DNA from: Hirudo medicinalis
Lineage: Eukaryota; Annelida; Clitellata; Hirudinida; Hirudinidae
NCBI GenBank assembly: GCA_011800805.1
Contig: MPNW01000146.1
Span: forward strand, 142,390-206,389
Length of the DNA stretch: 64,000 bases
Direction of reading: 5' to 3'
Shown in pieces: positions 1-16,135 of the stretch (position 1 is its first letter; each line of letters opens with the position of its first letter). Both the position numbers and the translations under genes were made by a program. The notes beneath the pieces are model-generated. The model made no database searches. It saw nothing but the letters and a program-made list of their open reading frames with translations, and was not told the DNA's origin.

Positions 1-563
1 CCTCCGCATCAACATTCATCTTGGACCACTACAAGCAAGCGACGAACACACCTTCCATCAGCGCTCTTTGCACACAAACCGAACTTCAAGGGACTCAAGC
101 GAACAACCTTTCCTGCGACTACACCAGCCGTCATTCAACGAACAGCATCATCAACAACACATCACCTCATCGCAGACTGAAGCCAGGACATCGATTCAAT
201 AGCACCAACTCCTGTCAAGACTCGATCCGTCAAAGGAGTTCTCTGAATATTTGACATCGTTTTATGCATTTGTCGTTCGCTGGTTACTCTCTGGTAGGGG
301 AGTATTGTAGGATCGCACATCCATCATAATCACGTGCTGATCCTAACCCTATCAGCGATGACTTACCGGGCGCGCATCCTTTGTCTGTGGACATCCTCCT
401 TTGTCCTGACTGGCTATTTAAGAAGCTAAGTCAGGGCATTCTTCCCTTCTCTCTCCTCTTCCCGCTACGCTGCTACTCCAGAAGTTATGTTGTCAGTCCA
501 AGCATTGTTGCCGTTGTTGTAAATAAACTTTGTAGCGAACTCGTCAATGCCGCTGTCGCTACA
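1..563 (+). mobile_element. 3' end of a Ty3/gypsy-like LTR retrotransposon (internal tail plus 3' LTR)
   Basis: The LTR spans 306-563. It begins TGTAG and ends CTACA, a perfect 5-base terminal inverted repeat. A purine-rich tract (GGTAGGGGAGTA, 293-304) sits directly before it, as the polypurine tract does before a 3' LTR. Inside are a TATA-like box (GGCTATTTAAGAAG, about 412-425) and an AATAAA signal (about 521-526) shortly before the 3' end, as in an LTR with U3, R and U5. The 300 bases upstream include an open frame from 1 to a stop at 178-180, basic and Thr-rich, which may be the end of pol. The element starts outside the window, so neither the 5' LTR nor the target-site duplication can be checked. 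Calling it Ty3/gypsy rather than BEL/Pao is inference from the LTR layout. Confidence 0.7.
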
Positions 564-1069
564 ATGTCTCATCTGGGAAGCCAACTTGATCTTCACATTT
601 AGGTTGCTGTTTTGTACCTGATAAATTTATAAACAGTGAATTTAGTACCTCTGGCGAGACCCAGTAAATTGAGTTAATCCTGGTTTGGAGGTTAATTTTT
701 TGCGAATTTGTGTAGCTAGGTGTTTTATGGGGACATTTTAGGCTACATCGATGTCCTGGTGTTTGACTTTGTGAGACTTCTAGCCAAGCTGCTGCACAGC
801 TTGTGAAAATGATTCATAAGTGCTTCATTTCTCGGTCGACTGATTATCGTAGCACCTGCCCGACAAACCTATAAAGAAAATTGATCGTCAGTCCTAAGTG
901 AAGTTCATTCGTTTAATAAAATTCTACCGAAAATTTATGCATTGTTTGCGAAATTTAACTTGCGATTAAAATTAACTTTTAGGCAGGGGAAAACTCAATA
1001 GCAGAAATTCTGAAACGGCAGCTTTAAAAATAGTTGGGAGGCTTTGTTTTCAGAATTATTAGGTTGGAG
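564..1069. other. Spacer between LTR and PREP, with PREP 5' flank
   Basis: No coding exon is visible here. The stretch must hold the promoter and 5' UTR of the prolyl endopeptidase gene, whose ATG is at 1070, but no clear TATA box or initiator stands out. If the LTR is still active as a promoter it would read towards PREP, which is speculation. Confidence 0.4.
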
Positions 1070-6295
<5,226 letters not shown>

Positions 6296-6727
6296 TGGCT
6301 GTTAAAGATTTCTGGAAAAATGAGCCTCAAATTCCATTATCATAGAGAATTTTCTAATGAACCTGGAATATTTATGAGTCATTTAATCTATTATCATTTA
6401 AGATTTCATTTTCTTGTATTTCCAAAAACAATTTCACCATCCTCTACCCATTTTGTCATGTTGCAAATCCCAATATTTTGTTTTATCTATTGAAGCTTTC
6501 TGTCAATGTTCATTTAATTGTTCAAAATAATTTACAATATATGTCTTCATGCTATTCTTACATGAATCTAAAACAAATGTTGGAGTTTTGTTTCAAAAAC
6601 ATGGAAACAGCATGATTGTAAGACAATATTCAGCTGCTCTTTAGCATTGGATTAAAGCAGGATGCAGATTTAATCCATGATTCAATGTTACGGGTTAAAA
6701 TGTTGTGTCTTCTTCATCAGGTGGAAA
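6296..6727. other. Convergent 3' spacer between PREP and TEDC1
   Basis: The 432 bases between the two stop codons must contain both 3' UTRs and both polyadenylation sites. I see no canonical AATAAA on either strand in a good position and no further exon. Confidence 0.5.
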
Positions 6728-8149
6728 TTATTTTGATTTCCTCAGAGGAGGTATGCAATAAAACCCAACCATCTTGGCATTAAGCTGGTCCAGTTCAGCC
6801 TTCAGTTTGTTTTGCTGCATAATAAGATAGGCCTCCAAATGGGATATCTCATTTTTTAGTTTCCTCATTTCATTCTGGATGTCAATGCTCCTGAATTCAT
6901 CTGGAAGCCTTGCCTCTTTCACCACTTCGAGAAAGTTCTGCTCATCCTCAACAGTTGCCTTCCTCCCAGTTTTTACTTCCAGTTGAAATACAGGACTTGG
7001 TTTAAGGCACTTTGCATTTTGACTTGAGATTTTGTATTTCTTTATTTCCCTCTCAATTGATGACACCATTGAGTTCAACTCCTCTACAGCAATGAAGTCT
7101 GATTTTTCCAGGCACAACTTTTGCAGTTGGTCCAGCAGTCCATCGTACTCACCCAATAAGTCCTCCAAATCTTCACAAGTCTCAGAAAGTCTGTTTGAAG
7201 CAGCAAACTGAACCTTTGAGAAAGCCTCTGTTTTTATTGGTTGGTTGCTTTGAGGAAGCTGGCTTATCTTCAAGTCCAGCACACTCCCCATCCATTTCCA
7301 AAAAACCTCTTGACAGTCCTTCCATTTCAAAAGATTTTCCAAGCATCTATTGTCTTTCTCCAAAAGATCCAGATATTTTTTCAATTTATCTGGTGATTTC
7401 AAAAGCTGAAGCTCCAAAACGCTTAAGTAGTTTCTATTGGGTTCACTGGCATCTTTAAATGTTGCTTCATAGATCTTGTGCTTCAGTGTATAAAATTCTC
7501 TTTGGAAGCTGTAGAGATTGCAAAGATTTAATCTCAACTTGTTGTTTAAAATTAGGAGCTGCTTAATTTTAATATATGGATCTGATGCATCACTCTCTAA
7601 ACTTTGAAGCTTGTTCTGATGTGCATCTGGTATATCATTAGCAATGCCAAATGCACTGAGCAAATTTTCATCAGAGTCTTCAAAAACATTGGTCCGGGCA
7701 TGTATTAATCTACAAATTAGCTGATCATTGCAAAATATCCACCCAAATGCTAGCAAAAGCTCCCTGCTACCGCAGCTCATGTCAGGTGGCAAATTCAGCA
7801 TTTCATTTGAAAAGTATTGCTTTTCTATCAATTTTGTTTTAGTGAAGTCAATGTCCTCAATCCCAATTTCAGTTGTTGGTAATGCGATGCCATTGCTGTA
7901 GCAAAGCACACTATAGACCAACTTCCATAAAACAGGAACCACCTCATCGTCATTAAACTTTGCCTTTCTTAAAGTTTCCGCTTTAACCGAGCAAACTCCA
8001 TTTTCGTCTAACATTCTGCACAAAAGCTCTATCACCTTTCTAATTGGCATTTGCTTTCTGAAATTAATTAATCGAAAATTAGTGACAAAAGACGTCAAGC
8101 ACACGAAATTGAAAACATAAATAATCAATCACCTCGAAAATTCAGACAT
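6728..8149 (-). CDS. TEDC1: Tubulin epsilon and delta complex protein 1, 2 exons, 448 aa
   Basis: TEDC1 belongs to the complex that, with delta- and epsilon-tubulin, is needed for triplet microtubules in centrioles. Exon 1 is 8133-8149 (17 nt, MSEFS) and exon 2 is 6728-8057, split by a 75-base GT-AG intron. The long frame running upstream through the intron to 8128 is not used: the intron supplies a clean acceptor at 8058-8059, and exon 1 keeps the frame. Family marks are an N-terminal helical region with a LRKAKFNDDEVVPVLWKL segment, the motif GSRELLLAFGW at about 102-112, and FWKWMGSVLD at about 258-267. The human protein has closely similar GSRELLLAL and FWQWMDTVLD stretches. The last 180 residues look coiled-coil. 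Length is close to that of the human protein. The assignment rests on those two motifs and overall layout. Confidence 0.85.
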
Positions 8150-8437
8150 CCCGCATCGAACGAAACATTCACCAACCAGAAATAAACATCGTTGCTATAA
8201 ACACCGGGGGAAGTTTATTAATCTGGTGCAATGAGAGGAATCAATAACTCTAATTATTTAAATGTTTACTTAAAAATCTGTGTCTTTGTGAGCTGCTTTG
8301 CATCCGCAACACTAAATTTTAGAACCCAAAGCAAGATTACAAATCCATGAAATGTGAAGACAGCTCCACAAGACTCCAATGAGGCTACCGGACGCTCAAA
8401 GCACAGGATTTCCCCGATCAAAAAGCCTGCGGAAGCT
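8150..8437. promoter_or_regulatory. TEDC1 upstream region
   Basis: This is the 5' flank of TEDC1 on the minus strand. It contains ATCGTTGCT (8188-8196), a word that also occurs upstream of the hnRNP M-like gene near 63700. No TATA box or coding sequence is evident. Confidence 0.3.
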
Positions 8438-9322
8438 GTCAGACGCTCATAAACAAAGAGAAAAACACATGTTTAGACTTCGTCAAATTTTCCGAGTAAG
8501 ATCTCATTATATCGAGATATAATCTAACTTTATTACCTTAGCAAGATAACTATGATCAGACAAGTAATTTCTAAGATATTTATATTCAAACGCACTATCC
8601 TCAGCTTTTGAAAGAAAGCCTTAATTCAAAACCGACACTTAGACTTAACTAAATTTTCCGAATAAGGTCTCATTCTCCAGAGATATATTCTAACTATATT
8701 ACCTTACCAAGATAATTATGGTTAGACAATTAATTTCCAAGATACTTATATTCAAACTATACTCACTCTCACCTTCGTATAAAGTTATAAATAGTTTTTG
8801 TCACTTATTATTTAGATTACTGATGACTTAACCCATGCAATTTAATTGTTACATAGTGTTTGTTGCATTTCATGATTTCAGTTTATTCGAATTACTTTGG
8901 TTTTGTATCTCTTGATGTGACAAGAGCAAATTATTCACTTTCATTGTAACGATAACTTATTGTTATTTGGTTAATCTGACATGCCTAGTGCTAAGTGCCT
9001 TTTTGTGAATGGGAAACCAGTCTGATGACTTAATAGTGGAGATGATGAGAACGTATTCTAACGAATGAGCTTCCCCTAATGAGATCTATATATGCACACT
9101 TCTTTTTTAACCTAGGATCGCTCATCTTTCTATTGGTTTTCTCGTTTTGAGTTAAGGCTGAGGATAGTGCGTAAAGTTTGAATATAAGTATCCTGAAAAT
9201 TACTTGTCTGATCTTAGTTATCTTGCTAAGGTAATAAAGTATATATCGGGAGAATGAGACCTTATTTGGGAAACTAGATGTGTTTTTTTCTTTGTTTATG
9301 ATTGTCTGATAGCTTGAAACCT
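8438..9322. mobile_element. Foldback-type element: inverted arms of about 185 bp plus a third direct copy
   Basis: The arm at about 8438-8625 reappears in reverse complement at about 9135-9322. Both share CATAAACAAAGA, AAACACAT, a TAAGRTCTCATT segment, TTATTACCTTAGCAAGATAACT, GATCAGACAAGTAATTT and GCACTATCCTCAG in the same order. A third, more diverged copy lies in direct orientation at about 8640-8765 inside the spacer. The arms could fold into a long hairpin. The open frame on the minus strand at 9030-9509 crosses an arm and shows no protein signature. This looks like a non-autonomous foldback transposon or MITE. No target-site duplication was found. Confidence 0.65.
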
Positions 9323-9889
9323 CTAAAGAAATTAATACGCAAACTCCTTTTATTTTTACCCCAAAAAACGGCGAATTTGCGTCTTTTATGGACCGCCCAT
9401 CCATCCCAGATAAATCCATCCCAGTAGTCAATGAGAAAAGCATACAAGGGATGGAATATCTGTAACTCGATCTCCAGCCCGTTGTTGCGCTTTTCTTTCG
9501 AGTGAACAAAAGCTATTTTTTAAGAGCTAAAACACATTTGTGAAAATAATTCATTGTTGTTGATTACAATAGTCTGTTCTTCTCGAGAGGAATGAGTATC
9601 TCTCAACGACCTGAGTAAATCGTTTTTTCTTTTGTTGAAGGCTTGCCCCTGTTGCTGGATTTTTTTTTTTATTTTCTTATAGGTTAAAAAAAAGTCTTCT
9701 TTGGAGCTCTACCTTCTCATTTGATGGCTCTTTTGAAGATTTTCCACTGAAGCATCTCCCACCACCAACACATTTCCGCATAGCAAAGGCTCGTGTTTTG
9801 AACTTTTTAATTCTCTCCAGAAAGTCAATTGCCGATTCACTTTTTTCACTTTCAAAGAATGAGAATAATTCTTCAAGTCACTCGCATTT
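9323..9889. other. Non-coding spacer between foldback element and MULE relic
   Basis: No exon with family similarity is visible. Short homopolymers occur around 9660-9690. It may contain the unseen 3' end of the MULE relic that follows. Confidence 0.35.
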
Positions 9890-11760
9890 CTTTCTTGTGT
9901 TTCCCCACGTCAGCATTTGAGTGGCTTCCATAGGATGCTAAAATTGCTTGTGTATCTTTGACTTACTTGATCTTCAGCAGTCGCGATCTTTTCCAATTTG
10001 AAATTTTGTAATTCTGAAATTTCCATTTCAAAAGATGGTGTTATTCCTCTAGTATAAATTGTCTGGACAACGAAGTAAATGTGTTTGCACAGTGTTGCGC
10101 AAACCACTGTCTAAGCAATTGCACGTGAATGAATGCACACATATTGAGCATTCAATGCACATCATTGGACACAAGTTTTCGCGGTGAGGCAAATGGTCAA
10201 CCTTCGTCACAGAATACTTCTCCCCATTGCATCCTTCCACAAAAAGGGAATTGTTACTAATTTTGTGACAAGAGCCACGCATGCCTTTGCTGATTTGGTG
10301 CCGCCTTCTTATCCCTTGCAGGTGTCGTGTCAATTTTCCCTTCAAGATAAAATGAAAAATAAAGATAAATTGAAATTAAACATAAATAGGCCAAAAATTA
10401 GCATTTATTGAATTTCCATTATTTCTCCACTATCACATTCCATTATTATTGTATGATTTACCTTGAGTAACTTAAGAAGTCGATCCCTCAGTTTGGTTCT
10501 CATAAAGGCAATGAATACTCTTGTCCAACCTCTGAACTTTTCTCCCCTGGAGATGGATGTGATAACTCGATGAAGGGCCCCCAGATTCATATTGTGATGC
10601 ACTTTAAGACCTAGTCTATGGCAGTAGGCCCATAAGTGGCATCTATTTGTATATTCTCTCAAAATAGGCCCCACAGTCTGATGTTCTTGTATCACTATTT
10701 ATGTTTTCCAAGAACTTGGAGAGGTAGTATTTGAACTCACTCACATCTCTAATTTCCAATAAGACACGAAGAGTTTTGTAGATTTGAGTTTTGAGGCAAC
10801 TTTCATCTTTTATTTTGGAGAGATTCTTCCTCTATGCCCGATCAACATGCCAAGCACACGAGAGTCGATGAGCCAACAGTCTCATAACATTTCTTCAAGC
10901 ACTATAACCTCAGTGTCATTTCTCGTGAGAATTGCTCCATCAACACTCCCTAAGGCATCTCTGGAAATATTTAGAAATGCTGTCATTGATGTTTCACCAA
11001 CTCTATTATTGTAGCAGAATGCACCTGGAAAACCTTCTCAATGTTCATCCAAGACCATTCGAGTAGTCAGCTGGAAGTGATAACTTTTAGTTCCATGAGT
11101 GGAATCTAAGGCTACCACTTGATGTGACCGACAGAACTTTTTTAGAACTACTTGAGTTTCACTGATCAGGACAAGCATGAAGTCATCTTTGCTGAGGCCA
11201 CTGGTGATTTCATCACCTTGGAATTTAACAAAACGAACTAAATCTTAATCTAATCTATTGCACCATTTCTCACATGCTCCGTCCAAGCTGCCAAGCTCTC
11301 CATGTCATTTCTATGAAACTGCTCCACTTTTGACATGCCAAAATTGTAATTGTCTCTGGCAATGTTTTAGAGGTCTTTCCTTGAGACACAGTGCAAATAA
11401 AATACTTATTATCTTTATTTTCTTCTTCCCTTTTCCATCACATGAAGGCTGAATAGATTTATGGTTTTGATGACATAATTAATATTTCAAGTGCTTAACA
11501 AAAATCAGCCAAATAAATAACCTTCAATATTTGGAAAATGTAATAGAATGATTTCGTCACGATATACATGCATCCTTAACTTAGCTCGAGGGTCTTCTTC
11601 TTAACAAAATATTTTTGGCATCTACTGCAGTTAAAGTCCTTTGTCGGGACATGTTTTTTTCTTTCCCTCTGCTTGCGCAAAGGCTGCTCCAGTTGTGGAT
11701 GCTTTTGTCTTTAATGTTTGCGAAGTGAGCCATTTGAACTTCTCACAAATGAAACACTCA
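9890..11760 (-). pseudogene. Decayed MULE-like transposase with DDE core and SWIM zinc finger
   Basis: The minus strand holds pieces of one transposase in several frames. Around 11090-11125 lies VVALDSTHGT followed by a TTRMVLDEH segment, the first-Asp region of MULE transposases. Around 10840-10880 a WHVDRA motif can be read after a frame change. At about 10560-10600 is NMNLGALHRV, similar to the NMHLES(L/F)H word of SWIM-containing MULE proteins. At about 10070-10160 the SWIM finger FTCNCLD...VCKHIYFV (CxCxnCxH) is split between two frames. Several stops and frameshifts interrupt it, so it cannot make transposase. Element ends and TIRs were not found; the given limits are approximate. Confidence 0.65.
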
Positions 11761-12245
11761 AACGACTCCATGACCACACGCATTGATTGACATTCATATA
11801 AATGGAAACTTTAAGAGATGTGATTTATAACACATGTGTCTAAATAATTAATAATTAATTAATTTTTATTGAGGATGAATTCTGGGCTGGCTTTCGACTT
11901 TCTTCGACATGCATGGTAAATTTAACTAATGTTGGGAGTGTTTATTAAGGATTTATTAAACAAGTCTATTGTAAACAACAAAGTTACTCTCATTTGATGT
12001 GCGGAAGCTTCTCATTACATCTTTTATACTATCAAAAATTGATTATTGCAATTCAACTCTGGTTTGACTACTCTGGTTTGGCATTCGCCAAAGAAAATCT
12101 CTTCACTCGTTTTCAAGTTTCTCCTGGGTCATGCACCGTCATACCTGTCTTTCACTGTACATTCCTGCTAGGCTCAGATTCAAATTAAAATTTTATATTT
12201 GGTTTCTTTTCGCGCCAACAGAGATGTGCATTCACTACATAACTA

Positions 12246-13776
12246 CAGTCAGGACGGAAACCATGAGGACACCCCATTATTTCGTGATAACTCGTATGTT
12301 GTGTAATTATATATTTGTGATTATCTCTTAAATTTTCGTCAAGATATTTTCACGCATTAATTTAAAAATTCAGAAAACGTGATTTCGAGGCGTCCAATAA
12401 CCATGAAAGACACTTTCAAAAATCATCGCAAATGACTAAAATCTCGCGAAAAACAAGAAAGAAAAATTTATTAATAAGAAATAATGTTTCCTTTATTCTC
12501 AATAACTTTAAAACATCTGTTATTCTTTGATTTTATTAAGGTTTTTACGAATTCTCCATCCAGTTCTTTCCAGGCACTTTCCAGCGTTTTCCAGGTCAGG
12601 TTTGGAGTGGAACTGCCTTCCGTTGTTGTAAACCAGTCGTGACAACATTCCACAGACAGTCTATAGGATTTAAGTCTGGGGAACAGGTTGACCAACCCAT
12701 AACTTTCAAATTTCTGCTCTGGAAAAATGTCTTCGTAAATTTGGAAGTATGGATCGGAGCATTATCTTGCTGGAAAATAATTTTTTCCACAATAAGTTTC
12801 CCCAAAAGGCAGGAGATGATTTTCTAATATTTTGATGTAATCTGCTGAATACTGTCTCCCATCCAGAAAGGCCAATTCAGTTAATCCTTCACTGGAAATT
12901 CCTCCCCAAATCATCATCGATCTTGCTCCATGATTTCGGCTAAAAATTGTTTCTTTTTCTAACCTGAGGTCATGCCATTAGAACTGACGTCCATCCAGGT
13001 TAAATTTCTTCTCTTCTGAACAAATAATATTGTCCCAGCTATCTCTGTTGGAGAGCATGGTTTTGGCCCATTCTACTCTTGCCGACTTGTGATGGATTTT
13101 AAGCTGGATTTTAAGCTGGATTCTTTAATCTTTTTTCATATAATAAAATACCACTAGGTCTACAATAAATTAGCACTGTACTTTTACAAATTTTCGAATC
13201 AAGTTCATTTCTAATTTGATTTGCTGAAAATTTACCTGTAGAAGCCTTTCTTACCAGGAGTCTCTGCTGCCGAATCGTCAGTTTCTTGGGTCTTCCATGA
13301 TTATTTTTGGTTCCATATTCCTCAGAAGCCTTTAAGTAGACAGTCTTGGATCGATTGAGCTCCGCCAATTTCCCTGATCCAATAATTTGCTTGTCTGAAA
13401 TCCCCTCTCTTTGTCAGACAACATTTTACCTCCAGCCATTTATAAAATAGTAATTTTATAAACTAATTTTATAAATTAATTTTTAACTTTTTTGGGTTTA
13501 TATATCTATAATATTTCCATGAAGTGCATTTTGGTTGCATAAATATCAAAAATTTCAGTCTTATTGAATGTAAGTGAAAATGTCCTCATAGTTTTCAAAC
13601 GGCCATAAAATGCTGTTTTGCATATTTTATAAGTTCTACTTCTTAAATTTATTTGAAATTTTACAGGTCGTTTTGCATACAATAAAGTGATGTTATGTAT
13701 AAAATTGAATATTGAAGGTATATGTAGCGAGTTATCAGGTAATTATGGGGTGTCCTCATGGTTTCCGTCCTGATGA
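12246..13776 (-). mobile_element. Tc1/mariner element with about 45-bp TIRs and TA target site
   Basis: Terminal inverted repeats share TCAGGACGGAAACCATGAGG followed by ACACCCCAT and GATAACTCG. Each end is flanked by TA (12244-12245 and 13777-13778), the Tc1/mariner target duplication. The interior codes on the minus strand. It has an N-terminal helix-turn-helix segment (about 13111-13368, with GRPKKLTIRQQRLLVRKA), a middle part with RSMMIWGGISSEGL (near 12900), and a C-terminal part FQQDNAPIHTS then SPDLNPIDCLW (about 12640-12780). The pieces sit in different frames and the first catalytic Asp region near 13010 is disrupted, so this copy is dead although its ends are well preserved. Confidence 0.9.
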
Positions 13777-13778
13777 TA

Positions 13779-14342
13779 TGCATATGTAACTTTAGCATCC
13801 CCACCCCCGATTACAAAATCTTGTGTAAATATCTGCTATGCGTTACACAAAATGTTATTGAAGCCATTTTTAGCATATAATTTATTGCTCATGCTTTTAG
13901 CAATTAGTTTATCATACTTATTGTTACATATTCCTCTAAAGGTTTAGTTGCCCAGTGCTTATTACGCAAATATAATAACAAATAGAGACCTTATTTTATA
14001 ACCGCAATTGTAATTATTACCGCATTGCTTAAAACTAAAAGCGATCTAGAGTAATCTGAGGCTTGCATCCGTACACTCTGCAGCTGTAGATAGACCAACC
14101 CAAGTTATCTTCAACAAAAAATAAACACCAGGGCCCCAGCAACCAAAAAAAATGAACTTGTGATCTTTTCATAAATTCTTCAAAGTCAATTTATTAAAAT
14201 GTATATTGAAATCCATGTCCATTGAAACAAAGCATGATTTTTGCTGATTAAGCTGATCAAAAAGCTCTAAATAAAGAAGGTTTAGAAGAAAAACAATATC
14301 AAATGTTCAAGCAACAAGATAAGCTTCTGTAATCTTCTAATT
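13779..14342. other. Spacer 3' of SQSTM1
   Basis: No exon seen. On the minus strand an AATAAA (14195-14190), about 150 bases past the SQSTM1 stop codon, is the likely polyadenylation signal of that gene. Confidence 0.4.
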
Positions 14343-16135
14343 CTATTCATTGCTGTTGATGCCCTCGATGGCTTTTTCAATATCGCCATTCACTCTCACC
14401 ATCAACTCATAGAGTGATCCGCCTTTACCGTCGTCATAGAACCCCATGGCATGCATTTGGGAAAGTGAGGTAACAATTGCTTCATTCTCCTCAGCCTCAG
14501 TAATCTGGATATTTTTTATTCCTTCTTCAGATTCTCTCACTCCACTGTCTGCATCATCCTCAGTTTTGATGAGAGTCCAATCAGAATCATTTTCCTTGGT
14601 TGTTTCTGAAACCACAAGGACCTCGTTTCCATTTTCAGTTGTTTTTCCACATTCCTCCATCTTTTCCTCCACCGTTGGTTCTTCTGCTGCAGCCTGAGAA
14701 AAAAGTAACATATTAACATCTCAACAGTTAGAATTAATTGAGTGCATGAAAAAGAAAGATTCCACTGCTTACCTTTTCAGCACTCTGTCCAGCTGCACGA
14801 TGGCAACGTCCCCCAAACTTGTGACAGCGAAACTTCTTTCCACCATCAACACCAACTTCCAGTGAAACTATGGATTATTACATAAACATAATGTTGTTTC
14901 TGTTATGCAATATTATTTTACTGTAGCGACCATATGATTGGGATGAGTAGAAATCAACAAATGTCATTAAATAGTATATTAAAATGTAATTACTAATTCA
15001 TAGATATCGCAGTAAAACAACATGACAATTTTGAACAAAATGTCAAATTTCTCAATGTCACTAGACAGAAGTGAGATTAAATATGCATACAGAGTGGCCA
15101 TATCCAATCCATGTGTCTGGCATGTCTCCCTGGATTCTCAGGAACTGTGGAGGCTGCAGCTCCCTTGTCATCCTCACTGCTACTCGATGAGTTCTTCACC
15201 TCAGGTTCCTCTGTCATTTCTTTCTCAGGTTGCATTCCTTCTCTTTTGCACTTCTTTTTGCATTCACGGTTTCTGTGCAGAGATCTCCAGTATCTTTTCC
15301 ATGCCTTCCTTGCGCAATTTCTTCCATCCTGAGGCCCAAGGTCAGAGAACGGTCCAACGGGCATGCCACCAGGAAAGGGAAATCCCATGCTGAATCTGTG
15401 GGGATGTTGGTAATCCCCATAGTAGCATGGAGGAGCAAAAGCTGGAGGTGGGGGTGGAATAAATGCTGGAAAATGGGGAAAGGAGGGTGGATGCTGGAAA
15501 TCAAGTAAAAATAAAATAGTGAACAAATTTAATTGATTCCAAACTGAAATATTAAAAATTGAAAATCAATTTGAAATTACCCTGCGTGGTTTCTCAATCT
15601 CCTTCATGGTGTGTTCTGAATGTAATCCAGTGGATTTACATTTCTCACACAAGTCATAATCAGGACACACTAAGCACTGGAATCTAGTACCATAAATGGA
15701 TCCCTCACATCCATCACAGACAACTCCCACATGAAGTCCCTTTTCTCCTTTATTTCCAGGTTTGTTTTCTTGCAGTTCCACATAAACCTTAAAAAGTCCA
15801 TCAGAGACTGCTGACAAAGCTTCAACTAGTTCCTCATTACTTGAAAACGTTACTTCATCTCCTTCATTATCTGCAGGACAATTTATTTTTAAAAGTTCTA
15901 AACTTTCTAAATAAACGACTTATTTTGTATAAAATCTTATTCCATGTCGATTACCTTTCCAGTAAAGACGAATGTTTTGACAATTGACCGTAGGAAAAAC
16001 CGCTTCGAGTTTTGCGACCAAATAGTCGTAGCTAGTGGCTACTTCTTCCTCAACCGTGAACCTGCGAATTTCATATTTCTGATCGGCATTCGCACCGACC
16101 TTCTTTCTAAGGTAAGCTTTTACTCCCAGAGGCAT
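14343..16135 (-). CDS. SQSTM1: Sequestosome-1 / p62, selective autophagy receptor, 5 exons, about 410 aa
   Basis: p62 binds ubiquitinated cargo through UBA, self-assembles through PB1 and hooks cargo to Atg8/LC3 through an LIR motif. Exons: 15955-16135, 15581-15870, 15178-15493, 14773-14867, 14343-14693. PB1 covers about 1-93, with the basic VKAYL and EIRRF elements and an acidic DNEGDE loop. The ZZ finger (about 107-151) has CDGC, CLVC, CEKC and the closing His pair. A Pro/Phe-rich then basic and Ser-rich linker follows. The LIR is DSDWTLI (330-336), with acidic residues before the Trp. The UBA is at about 366-408 (SQMHAMGF). The exon 3 donor (AGCA then GTGAGG) is chosen by phase and consensus and is the least certain junction. 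The 5' start at 16135 gives the family-typical short leader before PB1; an in-frame ATG lies further upstream. SQSTM1 lies downstream of MCM7, on the same strand. Confidence 0.92.

Noticed and set aside
8058..8128. Longer N-terminus of TEDC1 starting at 8128
   Set aside because: This stretch is intronic; a GT-AG intron links the 17-nt exon 1 to exon 2 in frame.
9030..9509. 159-codon minus-strand frame
   Set aside because: It crosses an arm of the foldback element and has no domain signature.
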